Source: Saprospiraceae bacterium (GTDB lineage: Bacteria; Bacteroidota; Bacteroidia; Chitinophagales; Saprospiraceae). Taken from it: a DNA stretch of 9,248 nucleotides. The DNA is taken from assembly GCA_013002625.1 (NCBI GenBank), contig JABDJE010000207.1, forward strand, positions 1 through 9,248, written 5' to 3'. Made by a program: the position numbers and the translations under genes. Each line of letters starts with the position of its first letter. Positions within the stretch are counted from its first letter, which is position 1. The notes under the pieces were generated by a model. The model did no database searches. It was not told the origin of the DNA and saw only the letters and a list, made by a program, of their open reading frames with translations. Below, piece after piece: positions 1-6,452 of the stretch.

Positions 1-22
1 CCCCTAACCCCTACCTCTAACC
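1..22. repeat. C-rich heptamer repeat, cut by window edge
   Basis: The first 22 bases are built from CCCCTAA-like 7-base units: CCCCTAA at 1-7, CCCCTAC at 8-14, then a diverged unit CCTCTAA at 14-20 that is shifted by one base. The array probably extends leftwards out of the window. It resembles the better preserved ACCCGTA heptamer array at 3134-3179 beyond the other end of the polymerase gene and has the same C-rich strand. The function is unknown. With only three units visible, this would be weak evidence without the second array. Confidence 0.5.
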
Positions 23-58
23 GAATAAATCGACATTAATTAGACGAATAAAACGACA
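22..58. promoter_or_regulatory. Direct repeat pair upstream of dnaE-like gene, possible operator
   Basis: Two 14-base direct repeats, CGAATAAATCGACA at 22-35 and CGAATAAAACGACA at 45-58, differ at one base. They start 23 bp apart, about two helical turns, and end 31 bp before the polymerase ATG. The spacing on one DNA face and the position suit a dimeric repressor or activator site, for example for a damage-response regulator. That role is inference; no known operator consensus was recognised, and no TAnnTTTG promoter element is evident between the repeats and the gene. Confidence 0.35.
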
Positions 59-89
59 ATTGTTTAAATTGCACCTCTATTGATATGCG

Positions 90-3077
90 ATGTATTTGAA
101 TTGTCATACTTATTATTCACTAAAATATGGTACCCTCTCGCCAGCGCAGTTGGTGCAAGAGGCGTCAAAAAAGGGTATTGATAGCCTTGTGTTGACTGAC
201 ATCAACAACACTTCCTGTGCTTATAGCTTCATCCAGGCGTGTAAAAAGCATGAAATCAAGCCAATTCTTGGTATTGAATTTAGATCGACGGTAAATCCGA
301 CCACTGAAGACGACGATGTTTCCGTTTTTTCAATAAAGGATGCGCGTTTTGCCTATGTGGGTATTGCCAGAAACAAGGAGGGATGGAAAGAATTGAACGC
401 ACACCTTACGGCTTACTCGATGAAGAACGAGCCCGTCCCGATGACGGCACCTGCATTCAAACATGCCTATGTCATATACCGGCAATTGCCACCGGGGCAC
501 AAACAATTACGTAGCAATGAATATATCGGTGTCATGCCTGGAGAGGTCAATCAGTTGTTCTCTTCTTATTTATTAAACTATATGGATAAACTGGTGGTAT
601 TTGCACCCATCACCTTTCGGGATCAGGACGGATATAAGACCCATAAATTGTTGCGTTGCATTGATTTGAATATCGTGATTGGCAAGCTTGATCCACTGTA
701 CTGCGCTAAAGCTTCAGAGTTTATTTATCCACCGGGTGACATACTAAAGATATTCGAACGCTATCCACAGATCATTGCTAACACAGAAGCCTTGCTTTCC
801 AGGTGTTCTATCGAAATGCATGATACATCACTCAACAACAGACAGACCTTTACAGGAAGTAGGGGAGGGGACATGAAGCTTTTACGCAAACTGGCTATCA
901 ATGGATGCATAAGGCGATATGGTGAGCGCAACCGGAATGCCATGACAAGAACTATGAAAGAATTGGAGGTCATAGACAAACTCGGATTTGCAGCCTATTT
1001 TTTAATCACCTGGGATATTGTGCGTTATGCACAGACGGCCGGATATCATCACGTAGGACGGGGAAGCGGGGCTAATTCTATTGTCGCATTTAATTTATTT
1101 ATAACCGATGTGGACCCGATGGATCTGGATCTTTATTTCGAACGCTTTATCAATCCACACCGAACCTCACCGCCCGATTTTGATATCGATTTTTCCTGGG
1201 ATGAACGCGATGATGTAACAGACTATATTTTTAAGCGTTATGGCAAAGAACACACGGCCTTATTAGCAACCTATAATACCTTTAAGGGGAAGTCCATCAT
1301 TCGGGAATTGGGTAAGGTACTGGGTTTGCCCAAGGCAGATATCGATACCGTTGTAAATGAGCCGCTGGCGAAAGAGAAGCATCATCCCTTTGCTAAACAT
1401 ATTTTCAAATACGGCAAATTCATTGAAGGCTTCCCCAACTACCTGTCCATTCATGCAGGTGGCATATTGATCAGCGAAGAACCTCTTAATTATCATACAG
1501 CCCTACAGATGATGCCCAAGGGATTCGCCACGACACACTTTGATATGTATGGCGCCGAGGACCTTAATTTTCATAAATATGATATACTCAGCCAAAGGGG
1601 ATTGGGACATATCAAAGATGCGGTTAAACTCGTTGCACGCAATCAGGGCAAAGCGGTTGATGTGCATGATGTGAAAGCCATTAAGGATGATATTGAGGTG
1701 AGGAAACAATTAAAGTCGGGGCAATGCATTGGGTGCTTCTACATCGAATCACCCGCTATGCGTGGCTTATTGACCAAGCTGGCCTGTGATAATTATGTGC
1801 ATCTTGTGGCAGCGAGTTCCATCATTCGCCCCGGCGTCGCCAAGTCCGGAATGATGCGTGAATACATTCAGCGGTTTCACGATCCGGAGTCTTTTAACTA
1901 TATCCATCCGGTCTTTGAGGAGCACTTGCGCGAAACCTTTGGTGTGATGGTATACCAGGAAGATGTGATGAAGATTGTGCACCATTTTGCGGGTTTGGAT
2001 CTGGACGAGTCCGATGTCTTACGCCGCATCATGACAGGGAAGAAAAAGAATTCTGATACTTTTGAACGCCTTAGAGAAAAGTACTTCCGAAATTGCAAAA
2101 CCCGAGGCTACCCAGAGGGCTTGGCGGAGGAGGTCTGGCGCCAGATCGCCAGCTTCAGTGGCTATTCATTTTGCAAGGCGCACTCTGCCAGTTTTGCCGT
2201 TGAATCTTTTCAAAGCCTGTATTTGAAAACCTATTTTCCGAAGGAATTCATGGTGGCGGTTATCAATAATTTTGGTGGATTCTACAGTACTGAGCTTTAT
2301 GTACACGAGGCCCGCATGTGTGGCGCGAACATAGAAGCACCATGTATTAACCACAGCACCTATCTCACAAATATATATGGAGATGATGTCTACATCGGGC
2401 TCATTCATATTGCGCAGCTGGAAAAAAAGACAGCGATCACCATCGTCCATGACCGCCAGGACAATGGTCCCTATCAAAGCCTGGAAGATTTTGTCCGCCG
2501 CATTAATATCAGCAAAGAACAGCTGGAGTTGCTTATTCGCGTTGGGGCTTTTCGATTCACGGGCTTGAATAAATATGCACTGATGTGGGAGAAAAATGCC
2601 GTACACAATCCCGAAGTAAAATATAATGGCAGTGGTCATCTGTTCGGCATGGAGTCTGAGGAGTATGATCTGCCCATCCTACAGGAGACCCGGTCAGAAC
2701 AAGCCTTCGATGAGATTGAGTTGCTGGGCTTTCCGCTGTGTTCACCTTTTGAATTGTTGGATGACACCATTTCCGGCGATATTCACACCAGGGACCTGAA
2801 GCGATACATGCATAAGACGGTTAGAATGGTCGGGTATTTTGTAACGCGCAAGAATGTCACCACGGTGAATCGCAAGTTGATGAATTTTGGTACCTGGCTG
2901 GATCGTGAAGGTAAGTTCTTTGATACAACCCACTTTCCCCCCAGCCTAGCGCGCTACCCATTCAGAGGCAAGGGATGTTATTTGATTACCGGCAAGGTGG
3001 TTGAAGACTTTGGCTTTCCCAGCCTTGAGGTAACGAAGATGGAGAAGTTGCCCTATGTGAAGGATGAAAGGTATTAG
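90..3077 (+). CDS. dnaE: DNA polymerase III alpha subunit-like protein (short, second-type DnaE)
   Basis: This is a C-family replicative-type DNA polymerase of 995 aa, shorter than E. coli DnaE (1160 aa). An N-terminal PHP domain (about 1-250) starts NCHTYYS and has TDI at 36-38, where active PHP domains carry HxHSEYS and TDH, so metal-binding histidines are missing. The polymerase core is intact: GRGSGA at 323-328, the PDFDIDF motif with catalytic Asp363 and Asp365, and the third aspartate Asp498 in KYDIL. A conserved CKAHSASFA motif lies at 695-703, a helix-hairpin-helix region around 790-830, and an OB-fold-like C-terminus at about 905-985. An in-frame TGA at 81-83 makes the ATG at 90 the first possible ATG start. 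Bacteroidota commonly carry such a short second DnaE near a DinB polymerase and a LexA-like regulator, as in the imuA-imuB-dnaE2 logic of other phyla. Those partners are not visible here, so a translesion or mutagenesis role is inference. Heptamer repeats lie on both sides of the gene. Confidence 0.92.
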   Translation: MYLNCHTYYSLKYGTLSPAQLVQEASKKGIDSLVLTDINNTSCAYSFIQACKKHEIKPILGIEFRSTVNPTTEDDDVSVFSIKDARFAYVGIARNKEGWKELNAHLTAYSMKNEPVPMTAPAFKHAYVIYRQLPPGHKQLRSNEYIGVMPGEVNQLFSSYLLNYMDKLVVFAPITFRDQDGYKTHKLLRCIDLNIVIGKLDPLYCAKASEFIYPPGDILKIFERYPQIIANTEALLSRCSIEMHDTSLNNRQTFTGSRGGDMKLLRKLAINGCIRRYGERNRNAMTRTMKELEVIDKLGFAAYFLITWDIVRYAQTAGYHHVGRGSGANSIVAFNLFITDVDPMDLDLYFERFINPHRTSPPDFDIDFSWDERDDVTDYIFKRYGKEHTALLATYNTFKGKSIIRELGKVLGLPKADIDTVVNEPLAKEKHHPFAKHIFKYGKFIEGFPNYLSIHAGGILISEEPLNYHTALQMMPKGFATTHFDMYGAEDLNFHKYDILSQRGLGHIKDAVKLVARNQGKAVDVHDVKAIKDDIEVRKQLKSGQCIGCFYIESPAMRGLLTKLACDNYVHLVAASSIIRPGVAKSGMMREYIQRFHDPESFNYIHPVFEEHLRETFGVMVYQEDVMKIVHHFAGLDLDESDVLRRIMTGKKKNSDTFERLREKYFRNCKTRGYPEGLAEEVWRQIASFSGYSFCKAHSASFAVESFQSLYLKTYFPKEFMVAVINNFGGFYSTELYVHEARMCGANIEAPCINHSTYLTNIYGDDVYIGLIHIAQLEKKTAITIVHDRQDNGPYQSLEDFVRRINISKEQLELLIRVGAFRFTGLNKYALMWEKNAVHNPEVKYNGSGHLFGMESEEYDLPILQETRSEQAFDEIELLGFPLCSPFELLDDTISGDIHTRDLKRYMHKTVRMVGYFVTRKNVTTVNRKLMNFGTWLDREGKFFDTTHFPPSLARYPFRGKGCYLITGKVVEDFGFPSLEVTKMEKLPYVKDERY

Positions 3078-3100
3078 TGCAGAAAACGAAGAAGAGGCAT

Positions 3101-3179
3101 CGAGGTTCGAGTTACAAGTATCGAGGTTTATATACCCGTAACCCGTAACCCGTACCTCGCACCCCGTAACCCGCGCCCC
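3101..3179. repeat. Heptamer-phased interrupted palindrome downstream of dnaE
   Basis: The left half (3101-3128) runs in 7-base steps of CGAGGTT-like units, with perfect copies at 3101-3107 and 3122-3128. The right half (3134-3175) runs in 7-base steps of ACCCGTA-like units: three perfect copies from 3134 to 3154, then three diverged copies and CCCC. The halves are partly complementary: CGAGGTTCGAGTTAC (3101-3115) can pair with GTAACCCGTACCTCG (3145-3159) at 13 of 15 positions around a 29-nt loop. It starts 24 bp after the polymerase stop codon and lacks a following T-run, so it is not a standard intrinsic terminator. It could still form a cruciform or RNA hairpin at the gene's 3' end. The origin and role are unknown. 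Confidence 0.7.
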
Positions 3180-3280
3180 ATTTAGAGTACATCAAGCCAT
3201 TTTAAACCTCTTTATAATACAGTCTGTCTAAAGATTGACTATAATCGATATAGAGCGAAACAATATTCAACGATTAATTA

Positions 3281-3288
3281 TACATTTG
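3281..3288 (+). promoter_or_regulatory. Candidate Bacteroidota -7 promoter element for tatA
   Basis: TACATTTG matches the Bacteroidota -7 consensus TAnnTTTG exactly and ends 16 bp before the tatA ATG. No TTG -33 element is present at the usual 17-23 bp spacing upstream. Transcription would begin near 3293-3296, giving a leader of only about 10 nt. The gap after the polymerase gene and the intervening palindrome make a separate tatA promoter likely in any case. Confidence 0.4.
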
Positions 3289-3304
3289 TAAAAAACTGAG
3301 AATT

Positions 3305-3523
3305 ATGCTTAATGGTTTTTTAATTGCATTCCCTGGCGGTCCGGAACTCATACTCATTGCGTTCATCGTATTGCTTCTTTTCGGAGGTAAGAAATTACCT
3401 GAATTAATGAAAGGTTTGGGTAAAGGCATCAGAGAGTTTAACAACGCTAAAGCAAACATCGAGTCTGAGGTAAAGGAAAGCATGAAAGAGCTGGAAAATC
3501 AGCCTAAGTCAAATAAGGACTAG
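3305..3523 (+). CDS. tatA: Sec-independent (twin-arginine) protein translocase subunit TatA
   Basis: TatA oligomerises in the inner membrane and, with TatC, forms the pathway that exports folded proteins carrying a twin-arginine signal. The 72-aa product has the family layout: a short N-terminus, one membrane helix at about 12-27 with a polar Glu14 near its outer end, the hinge and start of the amphipathic helix FGGKKLPEL at 26-34, the amphipathic helix continuing to about 48 (KGLGKGIREFNNA), and a charged tail. No tatC or tatB is nearby. In Bacteroidota a single TatA/E-type protein often serves without a separate TatB. It is probably transcribed alone from its own promoter. Its TAG stop overlaps the stop of the convergent DUF3109 gene. 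Confidence 0.93.
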   Translation: MLNGFLIAFPGGPELILIAFIVLLLFGGKKLPELMKGLGKGIREFNNAKANIESEVKESMKELENQPKSNKD

Positions 3524-4101
3524 GTATCTTCTAGATCACGTGCTGCAGCTTCAAGCGCTTCATAAAAGGCTTCACCATATTTGCGTATCAACGCATCTTT
3601 AACAAATTGGTAAATGTAAATACCTTGACGTGCTCCATTTGAGCAGGCTGCTTGGCATATATCCCACACATCATAATTTAAAGCTTCAAAACCAATCTGC
3701 TTATTTGCAGTCACACGGACTGGATAAAGGTGACAACTGATCGGTTTTTTGAAATTAGTCTTTCCATCATTGTAAGCCTTTTCTAGGCCACAAAAAGTAA
3801 TCCCCAAATCATTGCGTCCCATGAATACACATGAAGCGTCGGACATTAAATTGGTTTCATGTGCATCTTTTGATTCAGTTTGTCTGAAAAAACCTTCTGA
3901 TTTGATTTTGTCCACAGCGCTTTTGTCCAAATATGGAAGAACAATATCAAGGATTTCTTCGATTTGAGCCAATTCATCCTGATCAAGTGGGGCACCATAA
4001 TCCCCTTCATAACAACAGGCCCCTTTGCATGCAGAAAGCTGACAGGCAAACTGCTTTTTAATGAGGTCATCCGAAACCAGAATATCTTCGATAAGGATCA
4101 T
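3520..4101 (-). CDS. DUF3109 family cysteine-rich protein (YkgJ-like)
   Basis: This is a DUF3109 protein, a Bacteroidota family related to the YkgJ/UPF0153 group of putative zinc- or iron-chelating proteins; its biochemical role is not established. I chose the ATG at 4101-4099, giving 193 aa that begin MILIEDILVSDD as family members do. The open frame reaches an upstream ATG at 4146, which would add 15 residues unlike the family. From the chosen start, Cys20, Cys25, Cys29 and Cys30 form the CxxxxCxxxCC cluster (sequence ACKGACC). Cys91, Cys104, Cys123 (in PISCHLYPVR), Cys149 and Cys153 follow. These nine cysteines probably bind metal or an Fe-S cluster, which is inference. There is no signal peptide or membrane segment, so the protein is cytoplasmic. 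It faces tatA tail to tail with overlapping stops. Confidence 0.85.
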   Translation of the reverse strand: MILIEDILVSDDLIKKQFACQLSACKGACCYEGDYGAPLDQDELAQIEEILDIVLPYLDKSAVDKIKSEGFFRQTESKDAHETNLMSDASCVFMGRNDLGITFCGLEKAYNDGKTNFKKPISCHLYPVRVTANKQIGFEALNYDVWDICQAACSNGARQGIYIYQFVKDALIRKYGEAFYEALEAAARDLEDT

Positions 4102-4270
4102 GGAAAATCTAAATTTAAAAGACATTTCTATCCAAAGCTGTAACAAATGTCAGCTACAATATTATATAAATAAGAGATCAATTCTTCCGCAAATAATAGA
4201 TATAATTGTTGTAAATTTCGGATCGCAAACTTTTATGGCTTTCTTGCCGTTATAAAAACAAATCTGACAC

Positions 4271-4675
4271 ATGAAGTATTTATTCTTTGCAATTATATTT
4301 TGTGCATCTTTTGCACTTACTGGACAGTCTCAGTATTCTGAATTGGACAATGCTGTAAAACGCATGCAAATGCAATTCAAATTAGATGACGGTCAAACTG
4401 CGACATTAAAAGATTTGATGATTCAGAAAAATGGCAAATTGAAGACCTTGATGCAGACATCGAAGAATAAAAAAACATTTGGTGGCGAGCAGATGAAAAT
4501 CATGAAAGACTTTGATACTTCTTTTTTGGCCATTCTGAATGAAGAACAGAAGACACAATATCAAGCTATGATCGATATGCGTTCTCCGGTAAAGAAAGAT
4601 GTGGGCGCATCACAACTAAAAAATAAACCCAATATAAACAGCGCCAAAGCATCACCACAATCAGCTAATCAATAA
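4271..4675 (+). CDS. Small exported protein, LTxxQ/Spy-like
   Basis: The 134-aa product has a clear Sec signal peptide: MKYL, a hydrophobic core to about residue 16, then likely cleavage near TGQ at 17-19. The mature part is mostly helical and charged. It contains LDDGQTATLKDLM at 38-50 and LNEEQKTQYQAM at 89-100, which resemble the LTxxQ-type motifs of Spy/CpxP periplasmic proteins and the small exported proteins common in Bacteroidota. From about 105 the tail is Lys-, Ser- and Asn-rich and probably disordered. An in-frame TGA at 4265-4267 fixes the ATG. It ends 26 bp before citrate synthase and is probably co-transcribed with it. A periplasmic chaperone or stress role is only an inference from motif resemblance. 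Confidence 0.75.
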   Translation: MKYLFFAIIFCASFALTGQSQYSELDNAVKRMQMQFKLDDGQTATLKDLMIQKNGKLKTLMQTSKNKKTFGGEQMKIMKDFDTSFLAILNEEQKTQYQAMIDMRSPVKKDVGASQLKNKPNINSAKASPQSANQ

Positions 4676-4701
4676 GCAAACTATAATTCCCGACTTAATA
4701 A

Positions 4702-6015
4702 ATGGACATACTCAAACAAAAATTTTTAGATAAAGCCACCCAATTAAAAAAAGAATTAAGAACCCTTTCCAAAGAACATGGAGACCAGGTCGTTGACAGT
4801 GTAAAGTTATCGCAGGTAACTGGCGGAATGCGCGGAATAAAGAGCATGCTCTGGGAGACTTCCGTTCTCGATGCATATGAAGGGATTCGATTCAGAGGCT
4901 ATTCAATTCCACAATTACAAGAACTACTACCCAAGAAAAGAGAAGGCGGACGTGAGCCACTTCCTGAGGGATTATTCTGGTTAATGTTAACTGGAGAAGT
5001 CCCGACACAAGAAGAAGTAGAATGGTTATGTAATGAATGGGAGAAACGTGCAACCGTCCCTCAATCAACATATGATGTCTTAGATGCCTTGTCTGAGGAT
5101 ACACATCCAATGACCCAGTTTATCATCGGAATAACTTCGATGCATAAGGAAAGTATGTTCTTCAAGAAATATACAGAGGGTATGGCCAAATCCGAATATG
5201 CCGAGGCGACCTATGAAGATGCCATGGATATGATAGCGAGGTTGCCAAGATTAGCGGCATATATTTACCGCAAGGTATATCATAATGGTGATCATATTGC
5301 CCCTGATGAAAGTTTGGACTGGGCAGGAAATTATGCCCATATGTTGGGTGTAGAGGGCGAAGATTTCAAAAGTTTAATGCGCTTGTATTTAACCATACAT
5401 GCAGATCACGAAGGGGGAAATGCTTCTGCACACACAGCACATCTTATCAATACGACCCTTGCTGATGTATATTTATCTTATGCTGGTGGAATGGCATCTC
5501 TTGCAGGACCGCTTCATGGATTAGCTAATCAGGAAGTGATCAAATGGATTTTCAATCTGACCGAAAAGCTAGGCACAACAAAACCAACAAAGGATCAAAT
5601 TGCACAGTATGTAAGGGATACCCTGGCATCCGGGCAGGTCATTCCTGGATACGGCCACGCTGTTCTACGTCAACCTGATCCAAGATTTACCGCACAGAAA
5701 GTTTTTGCTGAAAAATATATCCAGGATAGTGATTATGTCAATATTGTCTGGAAACTTTTTGAAGTAGTACCTGATATTTTAGGCGGATTAGGTAAGGTTA
5801 AAAATCCTTGGCCAAATGTTGATGCACATTCAGGCGCTATTTTAGTTCACTATGGTTTAACAGAGTATACATATTATACGGTAATGTTTGGTGTATCCCG
5901 AGCTTTAGGTGTTATGGCAGCCACCTGTTGGTCTCGCGCATTGGGTCTTCCTCTTGAAAGGCCCAAATCGGTTAATTCAGATTGGTTAAAGGAACAAGTT
6001 AAAAACGCACAATAA
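4702..6015 (+). CDS. gltA: Citrate synthase, eukaryotic (mitochondrial) type
   Basis: This enzyme condenses acetyl-CoA and oxaloacetate to citrate, the entry step of the TCA cycle, in the cytoplasm. The 437-aa protein resembles mitochondrial citrate synthases along its length (for example GGMRGIKSMLWETSVLD, FRGYSIP, EPLPEGLFWL, NPWPNVDAHSG, LPLERPKS) more than the E. coli hexameric type. The catalytic residues are present: His272 in GPLHGLANQEV, His319 in PGYGHA and Asp374 in NVDAHSG. So are oxaloacetate-binding His236 (HADHEGG), Arg328, Arg400 and Arg420. All are offset by one or two from pig enzyme numbering. Established knowledge of this type suggests a dimer without the NADH allosteric control of the E. 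coli enzyme. The ATG of gcvH starts on the last base of this gene's stop codon, so the two are probably translationally coupled. Confidence 0.95.
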   Translation: MDILKQKFLDKATQLKKELRTLSKEHGDQVVDSVKLSQVTGGMRGIKSMLWETSVLDAYEGIRFRGYSIPQLQELLPKKREGGREPLPEGLFWLMLTGEVPTQEEVEWLCNEWEKRATVPQSTYDVLDALSEDTHPMTQFIIGITSMHKESMFFKKYTEGMAKSEYAEATYEDAMDMIARLPRLAAYIYRKVYHNGDHIAPDESLDWAGNYAHMLGVEGEDFKSLMRLYLTIHADHEGGNASAHTAHLINTTLADVYLSYAGGMASLAGPLHGLANQEVIKWIFNLTEKLGTTKPTKDQIAQYVRDTLASGQVIPGYGHAVLRQPDPRFTAQKVFAEKYIQDSDYVNIVWKLFEVVPDILGGLGKVKNPWPNVDAHSGAILVHYGLTEYTYYTVMFGVSRALGVMAATCWSRALGLPLERPKSVNSDWLKEQVKNAQ

Positions 6016-6404
6016 TGAATATTCAAGAAGGCCTAAAATACTCCAAAGAACACGAGTGGATTAGAATTGAGGGTAATCATGCCTATATAGGTATTACAGA
6101 TTTCGCGCAGAGCGAATTAGGTGAAATTGTTTACGTTGAGGTAGATACCGTTGGCGATTCAATTGATAAAGACGATCTGTTCGGAACAATCGAGGCTGTG
6201 AAAACAACCTCGGATTTGTTTATGCCTGTTAGTGGAACCGTCGTTGAGTTTAATCCACAATTGGATGAAAATGATGGTGATCAGCCAGACCTTGTCAACT
6301 CTGACCCTTACGGTGACGGTTGGATAATTAAGATTGAAATGTCTAATACAGATGAGTTGGCGGAGCTCATGGATGCAGCTGCCTATGGTGAAATGATTGC
6401 TTAA
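6015..6404 (+). CDS. gcvH: Glycine cleavage system H protein
   Basis: GcvH is the small lipoyl-carrying shuttle of the glycine cleavage system. It moves the aminomethyl group between the P, T and L proteins, and in many bacteria it also serves as a lipoate carrier for other enzymes. The 129-aa product has the normal length. Lipoylation site Lys63 lies in the typical GTIEAVKTTSDL context, preceded by KEHEWIRIEG and GITDFAQSELGEIVYVEV and followed by MPVSGTVVEFN and YGDGWIIKI. The start overlaps the citrate synthase stop (TAATG). No gcvP or gcvT is in the window; dispersed gcv genes are common in Bacteroidota. It is followed 48 bp later by the vanZ-like gene. Confidence 0.96.
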   Translation: MNIQEGLKYSKEHEWIRIEGNHAYIGITDFAQSELGEIVYVEVDTVGDSIDKDDLFGTIEAVKTTSDLFMPVSGTVVEFNPQLDENDGDQPDLVNSDPYGDGWIIKIEMSNTDELAELMDAAAYGEMIA

Positions 6405-6452
6405 TTCATTGAGCACACACCAATTTTTAAATCTTTCACATCTATATAAACG

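Noticed and set aside
2166..2639. 157-codon open frame on the minus strand inside the polymerase gene
   Set aside because: It lies fully antisense to the well-supported DnaE-like gene, and its translation shows no recognisable domain; it is a shadow frame.
3241..3257. Short AT-rich near-palindrome upstream of tatA
   Set aside because: Arms of about five A/T-rich bases are common by chance in this composition.
4102..4145. 15-residue N-terminal extension of the DUF3109 gene to the ATG at 4146
   Set aside because: The extension is unlike family members, which begin near MILI; the ATG at 4101 fits better.
4212..4219. TAAATTTC as a possible -7 promoter element before the 4271 gene
   Set aside because: The last base differs from TAnnTTTG and no TTG lies at the proper upstream spacing; a promoter is likely in this gap but this match is too weak to call.
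4061..4255. 64-codon plus-strand open frame upstream of the small exported protein
   Set aside because: Its first part is antisense to the DUF3109 start and the rest lies in AT-rich intergenic DNA, with no recognisable protein features.
4231..4257. AT-rich imperfect hairpin upstream of the 4271 gene
   Set aside because: The stem is mostly A-T with a bulge and only three G-C pairs, as expected by chance in such DNA; no riboswitch-like structure was recognised.
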